Shown: positions 54,769 to 64,000 of the stretch, in pieces | How the letters are laid out: each line of letters starts with the position of its first letter | Numbering within the stretch: position 1 is the first letter of the stretch | Source of the DNA: Cryphonectria parasitica EP155 | Taxonomy: Eukaryota; Ascomycota; Sordariomycetes; Diaporthales; Cryphonectriaceae | Length of the DNA: 64,000 nt | Direction: 5' to 3' | Assembly (NCBI RefSeq): GCF_011745365.1 | Contig: NW_024468917.1 | Location: 2,661,501-2,725,500 of the forward strand | Made by a program: the position numbers and the translations under genes | The notes under the pieces: generated by a model | Told to the model about the DNA's origin: nothing | The model's input: the letters and a program-made list of their open reading frames with translations, nothing else | The model's database searches: none

Positions 54769-56605
54769 CTAGGACCTCCGGCCCCATCGTACCCTGCCAA
54801 AGCCGCGCTGCTGGAGCTCACGGCGCGCAGCCCCGTCCTGGAAGTCGTCCACCGAGTCGGTGGTCGAGCTACCGCTGCTCGAGATCTTGTGACTGGGCTT
54901 GTTGCCAAAGGCGCGCAGCAGGAGCCACATGGCAAAGCTGCTGACGATGCTGACACACAGGATGCCAATCATGACAAAGTTGCTCTTGCGGTATTGATAC
55001 GGCCCGCTGGCCGCGTCGGCAGGCCAACCGGTGTACAGGGCGTACGTAGTGGTGATGCTGCCGAGGTTGCCCAGTCCGGAAACGAGTGCCGAAGCAGCGG
55101 CAACGCCGACCTCGCCATGGCGCCGCTGAAAGATCTCGTTGGTCCAGGTCATGCAGATGGGCACCGTGGGGCCCAGGCCAAACCCGACCATCAAGAGGCC
55201 ACCGTAGCGGGCCCACGAGTTGCCGAGGGCAAAGGTGACGGTGAGGAGGCCTGCGATCTGCAGAAGGACTGCACAGGAGAAAAAGATCGGGCGCAGGCGG
55301 TGGAAACGGTCCGAGATGGGCGTGACGATGAGGATGGCGCAAAAGTCCATCTTGAGAAAATGGTCAGCCAGCCTGTCATGATTATTTGGGAAGGGGGTTT
55401 ACTACAGAAAAAGGAAGGGCTGGTCATTGGAGTGACAAGTAGACTTACGATCCAGATGGGCGCAAATAGCAGGCTGACCTCGATGTCGCTGTACTCTGGG
55501 TTGATGGCGGCGATGATGACGTTTCCGTAGAGCTGGGTTCCGATGCCGACACCCACGACGCCAAAATACATCAAGACCAGCGGCCAGAGGCGCCAGTCGA
55601 TCAGGACGTAGCCTAGGTCCTTCCAGGCCCACGGCCGAGGGTGATAGACCCTTCTGAGGTCTTGGTAGTGCACGAGAGCATCCTCGCCCTTGAGAGCCTC
55701 GGGTGGCGCTGGGAGAAACCGCATCAGGCCCTTCTTAACACGCCTCTCGCCAGGCGGGAGGGGTCGGTCGGGGAGCCACCAGAGGAGCACAATAGCGAGG
55801 ACTACAGCGAGTGCGCCGTAGACGATGAACATCCACTGGAAGCCAACGAGCCCACGAATGCCGTCCATCTTCTGAAAACCGGCCGACACGAGTCCCACGA
55901 CGGCGGCTGAGATCTGGGCCGCGCTGAAGTACATGCCGATACGCTTGCCCGTCCTCGAGGGCGGGTAGAACAGGGTCAGGTAGTACGACATGCCAGGCCA
56001 CATGCCTGCGATGACGACACCGAGCAGGAAGCGCAGGAGCTTGACGCTCCAGGCGGCCTTGACGGCGGCGAAGCACATGCCTATGATGCCGACGGCGAGG
56101 ACGATGCGGGCCATCCAGACACGGGGGCTGAGGCGGCTCATGACGAGGTTGGACGGGCAGTCAAAGATGACATACGAGACATAGAAGAGAGCCAGTGCGG
56201 TCGAGACGTCCTTGGGCGTGAGATGCAGAACCTGCTCCAGGTCGTGGCCCTGCGTGGCGTTCATGGTCTGGGCCAGGCCGATGTTGGAGCGGATGGCCGA
56301 GCAGAGGAAGTACAGGACCCAGAAAGCTGGCCGGGTCTTGTCAGCTTTGCTAGCCCACCATGGATGTCCCTTCTCATATCAAGGAGGACTCAAAGGGGAG
56401 CGCATTTGGGAGTGTGTCTCGAACCTGGGATGATGCGGAGGTCCAGCTTCCTGTAGACCGCCTCTACTCTCTCCACTGGATAGTCTTGCCCAGCAGCAGA
56501 AGGATCGACGACCTGCTGCTGCTGCTGCTCTGGGTCATCGCTGGTGTATTCAGCTGGATATTTGTTGTCGCCCCTCGCCGGGGGCCCTGTGACTCTCTCT
56601 GCCAT
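54769..56605 (-). CDS. MFS transporter, Dal5/Tna1-like (anion:cation symporter) family
   Basis: Plasma-membrane permease expected to import a small organic anion such as allantoate, nicotinate or a related vitamin (family inference). Three exons on the minus strand: 56605..56425, 56326..55449 and 55350..54769 (1641 nt, 546 aa). Introns are 98 nt each (donors GTTCGA and GTAAGT). The first 50 residues are hydrophilic with a poly-Gln run, then AVYRKLDLRIIP and AFWVLYFLCSAIRSNIGLAQ. About 12 membrane segments follow. FYVSYVIFDCPSNLVMSRL and YLTLFYPPSRTGKRIGMYFS are characteristic of this family. The C-terminal tail is short and hydrophilic (RELQQRGFGRVRWGRRS). The ATG at 56605 is preferred over an upstream in-frame alternative start. 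Confidence 0.9.
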
Positions 56606-59600
56606 ACTTCGACTATAGAGCAATGGAGGAGTGTGCTATCAGTCTTTTCAGGCTTGAGCGATACCGGAGCAATAATGAATTGGACGTCAGCGAGGGCCGT
56701 TGAAGCTTCGAGAGAAAGACCAAGCTGGCGTGAGGTAGACTCGCAGATTGTGAGACGTTACAAGTGTCACAAATGCAATTATGGAAGGGGGGCAGAACAG
56801 CAAGAAGAAGAAAAAAGAGAAGAAAAAAAATTGATATCTGCCATGATACTAGTGCCTTTGGCCCGTCGGTGGCCGAGGCTAGAATGTTGAGGCTGGCTCC
56901 GGAAGTGGAGCCGGAGCCTACATCAACATACGAAATAGTTCCCCAACCAGTCGACGATGGGCGCTGGTCCTATCATATTGAAGAAAGAACACCACTCCAG
57001 CCGACGAAGAAGAAAAGAAGGGGGGGGGGGTTATCAAATTGACTACTGTTTTTATTCATCAGGGAAATCATGTGGTGCGATTTGGCCCTGGTAGTTGTGC
57101 CTTCCTCCCGCTGATATTCTGATCTTTCTTCTTCCTTGATTCCCAGAAAGTCTGTGACATCGACACTTTGCCACGAGTATGGTGGTTTTATGAGAAGGAC
57201 TGCTATATGTACATGGCTATGACGTCTTTCGTTTTTCGAAGAGGTCTCAGAGTCCAAGCAAATAACTAGAAGCTATAAAATGAAAGACTCTTGAACGGCA
57301 CAACAGAGGAAAGGGGATCTGAGAGGAGGAAGAGAGGGATGGAAGAAGGAAAAAGAAGTGGAAAAATTAAGCACGCATTGTTTATCGATGATACGCATTC
57401 TAGTGTGTAGACGAATTGGTGTACATTGCCAGTCCGATGCTAGAAGGCGAGACGGCACACAATAGCTGCTTTTTTTCTCCCCTACCAGAACTAGCAATTG
57501 TCATATAATTATGACCATGGGCGGCGGTGACAGGGAAACTGAGCTGCTGCACCAGTTGAAGTGACTCTGGGCTACAATTGCGTGGTAGGTTTAATTGGGA
57601 GCTTAATGATTCTGATAAGCTAAGATGCTGGAACCATAGGCAGATACGATAACGGAAGCTTGGGACTGGACGTGGCAAAAGACTTGAGGCCTGAGGCTCA
57701 AAAAGCAAGTCATCCGTAAGGCTATTAGGCCAGCATCCCAAAGTCAGATGCAAAGATGCCTTGATCACCCTTCCCCGCGGACTTAGGCCAAAGCCAACAA
57801 GGCCTCCCGACCCACGTATCACTCATCCTGCTCCTCCTGGCTTTCAAGATGCTTGCCTAGATAGAGTCATACTACAAACATAAACGTCATCAACCATGCG
57901 CCTTACCTTTTTCTTTCAATATTCCTCGAAGGGGTATGCCCAGATTAGGCGCGTGCTGCCATAGTGGTGGGCATATCTGGTCCTACTTCGCCGCATGAGA
58001 GCACATGTGCCACCCCCTCTCTCTTCTTTTTTGCCCTCTTTTCTCCCCTCTCGCTTTGTCTCCTTTTCTCCTTTTTTCTCTCTCACCGGAACGAGTCACC
58101 CGCGATGAGCTTACTGTATCCGGGCACGCTGGCGACAACACTACGATCTCAAGGAGGTGGTTCAGCAAGCCTTGGCAAGGAGCAATACTCCGTTCCCTGC
58201 CTGCCTCCCCCGCCCGCTACTTGAGAACGCCAGCTTCAGGGTCGGTGACGATCAATCCTGAGTCACGATGGTACGCGCAAGCGGGCTCTCAACATTGTGA
58301 TTTGGGCTGCTGCCTTGCACGAGAGATCGGACTGGACCCGCGCCAGGACAGTACTTTTGTTTCACGGTGCAAATAATTGTACCTCGGCGTCTTACTGTGC
58401 AGTTTTTATTCTCTTCTCCCCTTACTATTTGAGAAAGTGCCGACTCTCGTCTGGAGTTACCATGTGATGGATGACCAAACTACGTTTCTCAACCCACGCG
58501 TCACTCGGCCAGGTGATCTCAGTCCTCAGAATCTCACCATTTCTCCCCCTTGCCGCCGCCGCCAGGCTGCCAGCTGCTCAAGCCGAGGGAAGGAGGGAAC
58601 TTCTTCGTTCTCTGGCCTGTGAGGAGATTTGGCCCGTCTAAAGACGGGCAAGGTGCGCCCGCCTCGCCCGATGTCTGGTTGGGCTCAGCGGCCTCTTCGC
58701 CTGGCTTCCTCTCCGCAGCATGAGCCTCATGTATCTGGGGTGCAAATGTTTATTTTTATTTTTTGTTTTTATTTTCTTCCCTTCTCCCTCCTGGGGCCTG
58801 CTCGGACCTTGGGGGGAAGGGAGGCTTGTCTCGGTAGGCTTCTCAGTCCGGTGCCGAGTGGACAGCGGAACACCGTTTCAACAGGCTGCGGCCCGGACAA
58901 GATATCTCCTAATCGAGCACGGTTGGGTTGTTCGGAAGTCAACCTCGAGGTCAAGAAACGGGCCGCATCTGGCGATTCGTTACATTGCGAGTGTCAACGG
59001 GTTCCCAGAGGATCGGGAGTGGCGGCCAGGTTTTACAGGCCACGCCCTCAATCTAGAGCCGCCACACGTGGCCGGTCGTGCCTCATCATTGCCTGGCGGT
59101 TTGGGTTAGGCATGCATGACCTGGATTTGCTGGGGGTCCTGCCCATCTGTGCCATCGTGGCTGTGCAGGCAAGGCTGCATGCATGATGTGGTGGGACGAC
59201 CATCTTGTATGACCTGACCAGCCCTTTTGACAGCTCGGACAACCAGCCACCAGGGCATCGCTGCCGCATACAATTGTGCACAAGTCCGTGCCTCGAATAG
59301 ATGCAAAAATCGCCAACGAGGGAGGAAACGAGGTAAGTAGAGTAAAATGGTTGGTCGCTGTTGGCCCTGCCTAACAACGCCCGCTCGCCTGCTGGGGCAT
59401 GACTCACACTGCCCATCTCAGGTTGCCCCCCCTGCCCCGACGTACCCCAGTGCCCGCCTCGGGTTGGGATGATGGAGTCATCTCTCTGCCTCTCGTCTTG
59501 TTTTCTTATATCAGATGGCCGCGTCCCACCTCATCTTTCGCTGCGACGTGGCCTCCTTCCTTGAGGGTGGGATGACTGCCGCCAAGAAGTACTGGAATAA

Positions 59601-60178
59601 TGATCTATTCTTCTAGAAGGCGTTTTCTCCCTGCCCTTGGCATCGACTCTTTCTGACCTGCATATTTTGTTTGGTTCCTTATCTAATCCCGTTCTTAGCG
59701 TCAGCACGGGCCACACCTTAACCCAGCTTGCGGGTTGTGATTGGACATTTCTTCTCCAAGGCGTTTGACTTCGGGGTCATTGCATTTCTCTTGGAAGGCT
59801 TCATCGTCGTCACCAGATCTCGTGTTTTTCTCTCTGTCTTTTCTTGCCTCCCGACAACGAACAACAGACGCGGCCTTCAGCTCTGGCTCTGGACCCCAGT
59901 GTCTGCAAAGACAATAACGCCCGCATCTCATACATACCTACATCACAAAAATCTCGAGCAGACACGATCACTTCGGCCCCAGCTGGTCCCCCTAGGAGGG
60001 CTGGTACGGGTCTGGACCGAAAGTACCCGAATTCCTGGACGTGATTGATCCCCCCCCTCCCCACACACCTGAGTTGGGTCTCGTAACCCACCCACCTCTC
60101 CTTACAGTAATTACGATCCTCGTTTACACACGCGCACGCACGCACACATACACGCCCGCCGGCAGTCAATCCTTCGAT
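56606..60178. other. 3.6-kb intergenic region
   Basis: No gene I can support. G12 run near 57010, T/C-rich stretches at 58020-58080 and 58745-58790, and scattered motif-less open frames such as 57400-57822 (-) and 58629-59186 (+). From about 59850 to 60178 it reads as the leader of the C2H2 gene (CA- and C-rich, ACGC repeats). Confidence 0.5.
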
Positions 60179-61216
60179 ATGAGCGTCGCATACGACGAAC
60201 CCAGGAGTTTCCACGATGACAGCCCCTACGCCCCAGTCGGCGAGGGCGATCACGACCATGATCATGCTGATATCAACAAATACATCAATACCGAGGCAAA
60301 CGTGGAAGACATGGCCGATCTTGCCGCCGTAGCCTATGCCCCCGGCGATGGCCCTCCGTCACCCTTCAATACATCCGACTCGGCGGCCCTTGATCTGGGG
60401 CCGGTCGCACCGCCAAACGTGGACCCAGCAAACGTTCCTATCCGCGACTCCTCGCCCGTTCTCCTTAGCGTGACCAACGTTACACACCCGCCCTCGTCCC
60501 GCAGCAAGCCCATATCAAAGCCCAACCGGGTCGCGACAAAGAACCGGGACGGCCTGTTCGAGTGCAGCTGGGAGGACTGCAAGGAGGCAGCAAAGACGTT
60601 TCAGCGCAGGTGCGAGTGGAGCAAGCACATGGACAAACATGAGCGCCCGTACGTCTGTACCGTCAAGGGCTGCGAGAAGGTGCAAGGTTTCACCTATAGC
60701 GGTGGACTGCTCCGCCACGAGCGCGAGGTTCACGGCAAACACGGCGGGCCCAAAAAGGCACTGAACTGCCCACACTCCTCGTGCAAACGCAACACGGGCA
60801 AAGGCTTCTCGCGCACCGAGAACCTCCAGGAGCACCTGCGCCGTTGCCATCGGCTGCCGTCCGCCGGGCCCAGCACGCCGGGCCACCATCACGACGACGA
60901 TACCAACAGCGACGTGGCCTCGGCCGCATTTGCAGTCATCAGCGCGATCCCGAGCCCCGTGCAGACAGTGACGATGGGCAGTGAGGCTGACAGCAATCAC
61001 AAACGGAAGCGCGCCGACGATGACCAGGGGGAAGGCCCTCCCAGCAGCAGGGAGAGGTTCCTCCAAGAGGAAAATGACAGGCTTCGTGAAGAGAATGAGG
61101 ACCTGCGGCGGCAGCTTCAGGAGGCGACTCGCAACGCGAACGACATGCGTACACAGCTGCAGGCCATGCAGGCGACCATCAGCGTAGCCCTGAGCGTGTC
61201 TCAGCCGGCCGTCTAA
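60179..61216 (+). CDS. C2H2 zinc-finger protein with C-terminal coiled coil
   Basis: Probable nuclear DNA-binding protein, 345 aa in one exon. The frame is open upstream to 60041, but ATG 60179 (MSVAYDEPRSF) is preferred, with an acidic, His-rich head (GEGDHDHDHAD). Three C2H2-type fingers are visible: Cys129/Cys134...His150/His154 (CSWEDC..KHMDKH), Cys160/Cys165...His180/His185 (CTVKGC..HEREVH), and Cys197/Cys202...His219/His224 (CPHSSC..HLRRCH). A basic KRKRAD patch near residue 278 may be a nuclear signal. The C-terminus is a predicted coiled coil (RERFLQEENDRLREENEDLR onward, about 290-335). Target genes unknown. Its neighbours suggest no pathway. Confidence 0.9.
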   Translation: MSVAYDEPRSFHDDSPYAPVGEGDHDHDHADINKYINTEANVEDMADLAAVAYAPGDGPPSPFNTSDSAALDLGPVAPPNVDPANVPIRDSSPVLLSVTNVTHPPSSRSKPISKPNRVATKNRDGLFECSWEDCKEAAKTFQRRCEWSKHMDKHERPYVCTVKGCEKVQGFTYSGGLLRHEREVHGKHGGPKKALNCPHSSCKRNTGKGFSRTENLQEHLRRCHRLPSAGPSTPGHHHDDDTNSDVASAAFAVISAIPSPVQTVTMGSEADSNHKRKRADDDQGEGPPSSRERFLQEENDRLREENEDLRRQLQEATRNANDMRTQLQAMQATISVALSVSQPAV

Positions 61217-63260
61217 GTGATAGCCATCCTAGCTGGTTCGGCGCAGTCCTACGTATTTGCCTCAAGCAGCTGGCTGTTTTCTTTTGTTTCTTGGATTTGT
61301 TATTGAGTATGGTTCAGTCCTTTTGGATGGTCATATGGCACGGTGTTCGGGGAGCATCATTGGCGTTGGTGGCCTTATACCCCAGGGGATGAATACCCAG
61401 TTTGTTACCAAGTATGCAGGGCCACCTATTGCCCCGACGTGAATCTCAATTTTTAGAATGCCTCTTCAACAGACGAATGGGATTTGTTTGTACTCGGCCT
61501 CCAGTGCTATTACTTTTATGTGGCGAGATGTGCAGTGATGCCAGTATATTGGATTTGCCAGCTTGGGGACGGGAAAGATGAAGAATGGGCGGACGGGGGA
61601 TGGCGCTTCGTGTTTGCATACCATAGCACAAACGCCACCTCTTTCTTTAACATACACACATACTTCAGTAGTCGGCCCTACTTTTAGATCCGGGTAACAT
61701 GACGACGGACGAAATCTGTAATCAACGACTCCGGTAGCTAGACATGTTTCTAAAACAGGTGATCAGATTGTTCTGATCCTTCTCCCTCTCCCTCCCTTCT
61801 TCCTCTTCTGCTCTTTGAACCTTCGACGTCTATCCTGACGAGATTCTGCTCGGCGCGCTAAGGCACCTATTTGCATTTGCAGTACACGGACGGGAGTGGC
61901 GGCTTGAATTTACCCGGTAAATAGGCGAGTAAGGGAACTAAGCGGCGGATAAGGGACTTACTTGTTCGTCGGTCCGGGGTTCAGGTCGAGACTCGACCTA
62001 ACAACAATATCGCGCACCAGTTGACACCGACCAGAAGAAAAAAAAGAGAGGGTTGGAAAAGAAAAAAAGAAAAAAAAAAGGTGACCGGTCATCAGCACAT
62101 GCCGTCAGTAGTTCAGTGCCATGTATGCTAGCCTGCCCAAAAGCATGGCATGTTCACGCCACTTTGGTATCTCGAGAAGGGGGAAGGGGGCAAACGTGGT
62201 AGTGGGGTGAGAGAAGCCGAGAGGTGATGATACCGGGGCAGTAATGATCACGCCTCGTGACGGTGATGAGTTTTTGTATGCCAAGTATGTTCATGCCATG
62301 GCGACACCGGCATGCCTGAAATGATCATCCGGAGAGAGCAAAAGCGGTGTGTAAGCCCCGAGGTGATTTTGACAACTGAGATTCCATCCTTAGCAGGGTC
62401 CCTCTTTTGTATACATTTTGACGTCTGACTGTGCGGTACGTTGCTACCCCGCCATGCCGGGGACTCGGGTCTCAGGAGCCATGAAGTATGTACCACGATA
62501 GTATACCCGTGTCAGGACACTGGGCGTGTATCGTAGTTCTATAATGAAACATGATTAGACGGAATAGAAAGAAGGTTGGCTCACCAGCCATATCGGAAGT
62601 ACCAGGTATATATATATATACACATATATACCAAAAACATATTGACTCTACAGAAATGATGTATATTGATTATGACGTCGATTCCGATAGATCCGCGCGG
62701 CAACAAAAAAAAAAAAAAAAGTTTTGAGCGGTGGCAGTCCACCACAGCGGGTGGGGTACATGGATGGTACCTGGAACCTGATGGAGTGACACGTTCTTGG
62801 GCCAGAGGGTGAGAAAGTTACAGCGAGCATAGTACAGTGAGCTCGACTCGAGTTGCTATCTGAGGGGTCGTCAGGGCTCCACTTTGGAGGGGCCAAGGAC
62901 GGGCGTCAGAGGGCGTGTCAGGGTGTCAGGGAGGGGCAGTGATGCCAGTGCTTCACCACCTGTACCCTGAGTCGCATAGCAACCGGAGAGCGTGGCCTAC
63001 CCACCAAAAATCCAAAGAAGTCGCCTCAACTACTGAAAGATGGGCACCGGCACAGGGGTATGACGAAACGAGAGCTCCTGCCGCAGAAATATATCCCGCC
63101 TTCCCGCGCCAGACAAACTCAACCGTTTTCCCTACCCCAGTGCTCGTCTTCATCATTTCTTTCCCTCCCGACCTTCCACCCTACCTCCTCCAAAATACAA
63201 CCCCCAAATAACCCCCATTCCTTTTTTTGCTCAATTTCGACACTCGATCCGCAAGACAAG
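61217..63260. other. Intergenic: C2H2 3' flank and transketolase promoter
   Basis: A-rich runs at 62036-62080 and 62705-62720, an (AT)n block near 62608-62632, and C/T-rich leader sequence at 63140-63250. No gene seen. Confidence 0.6.
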
Positions 63261-64000
63261 ATGGGTTACGATAAGACAGACGATCTGACCATCAACACCA
63301 TTCGGGTGCTGGCCGTAAGTCTCTCCTGCTTATTAGCATCCCCTGTCCGGAGCATCTTCCCTCACTACCCCGCATCGCGAGCGAGAGACAGAGCGCCAGA
63401 GAGAAAAAAACCCGGCAGGGCATAAGCTTGATTGGGCCACAACTACAGCCTGCCCCCTCTGATTGCCTGATATCCACGAGGATGGTTCATGAGAGAGGGA
63501 ACAGAACTCATCATGCAGGCTTCAGCTTCAAAAAAAATAGATCAATTGCTCACCCAAAATGTGTTCTATAGGCCGACGCGACCTTCAATGCCAACTCAGG
63601 CCACCCTGGTGCCCCTATGTACGTTTCCCTACCCTGATTTGAGCTACGGGATATCTTGTCGACCTGAGGTTGTGCAAGACAGAGGGAGAAGAAAACGAGG
63701 AACTGGCGGGCAAGGAAGAAGAGACAGAAGACGGCCACTGACAGATGTTTTCATTCAGGGGCATGGCACCCGTTGCCCACGTTCTTTTCAACAAGTTCCT
63801 AAAGTTCAACCCCAAGAACCCCAAGTGGTTGAACCGTGATCGCTTCGTCCTCTCGTAAGTGGTAATTTCCGTCCGTGATCGAACAGCCCAAATGTATCAT
63901 GGCAGTTCATAATTTTTCGTCTAACCCTGAAACACACCACAACAGAAACGGCCACGGCTGCATGCTCCAGTATGCTCTGCTTCACCTTTACGGATACGCC
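63261..64000 (+). CDS. TKL1: Transketolase, 3' partial
   Basis: Thiamine-diphosphate enzyme of the non-oxidative pentose phosphate pathway. Visible exons: 63261..63314, 63572..63618, 63759..63854 and 63946..64000 (252 nt, 84 residues), cut by the window edge. Introns are 257, 140 and 91 nt with GTAAGT, GTACGT and GTAAGT donors, phases 0, 2 and 2. The joined sequence reads [39 protein letters not shown], then [20 protein letters not shown] and [14 protein letters not shown]: the highly conserved N-terminal cofactor-binding region. The 47-nt second exon is short but required by the conserved sequence. Confidence 0.95.

Noticed and set aside
54604..55530. 308-codon plus-strand frame opposite the transporter
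   Set aside because: Shadow of exon 3 and part of exon 2 of the MFS gene.
1..64000. CRISPR array, rRNA operon, transposase or polyketide/peptide synthase genes
   Set aside because: No regularly spaced direct repeats with spacers, no rRNA-like sequence, and no reverse transcriptase, transposase or ketosynthase motifs were seen on either strand.

Overview
The window is nuclear DNA from a filamentous ascomycete, most likely a Sordariomycete; genus and species cannot be fixed from sequence alone. The evidence is short spliceosomal introns (about 45-315 nt) with GTAAGT-like donors and CTAAC/CTGAC-like branch sites, Zn2Cys6 transcription factors, a secreted pepsin-like protease and a GH10 xylanase, a SepH/Cdc7 septation kinase, and an intron-bearing tRNA-Lys. 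Genes are GC-rich in third positions. Intergenic DNA is long (up to 5.8 kb) and full of microsatellites and homopolymer C/G runs. I support 17 protein genes (two cut by the window edges) and one tRNA gene. Coordinates of spliced genes were worked out by hand from splice signals, phase continuity and family motifs.

Layout. 1-1902: 3' part of GUF1, the mitochondrial translation GTPase EF4/LepA. 4424-15090: Zn2Cys6 factor (+), secreted type-B carboxylesterase (-, three exons), second Zn2Cys6 factor (+, five exons). 15.1-20.9 kb: gene-poor. 20918-22408: secreted aspartic protease with an unusual insertion. 24056-26328: FAD-dependent aromatic-ring monooxygenase (seven exons). 27730-29171: ICE2-type ER membrane protein. 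31068-32520: GH10 endo-xylanase. 35146-36031: small secreted glycine/asparagine-rich protein that I do not recognise. 36957-42467 (-): SepH/Cdc7-like septation-initiation kinase. 44963-46802 (-): fungal protein of unknown function with an 11-nt first exon. 47748-48989: FOL3 dihydrofolate synthase. 49210-50139: DUF218-type protein. 50295-51426 (-): alpha/beta hydrolase. 53113-53204: tRNA-Lys(CUU). 54769-56605 (-): Dal5/Tna1-like MFS transporter. 60179-61216: C2H2 zinc-finger protein with a C-terminal coiled coil. 63261-64000: 5' part of transketolase.

The right half (36.9-64 kb) is mostly core functions: septation, folate, pentose phosphate and tRNA. The left-centre (4.4-36 kb) is accessory in character: secreted hydrolases, a ring hydroxylase, two Zn2Cys6 factors and a glycine-rich secreted protein, with wide spacing. 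I see no polyketide or peptide synthase, transposase, CRISPR array or 5S/large rRNA gene. No clearly novel multi-gene system is visible. The best candidates for new biology are the glycine-rich secreted protein, the roughly 75-residue insertion in the aspartic protease, the 211-residue C-terminal tail of the septation kinase beyond an in-frame TAG, and several perfect inverted repeats in intergenic DNA.
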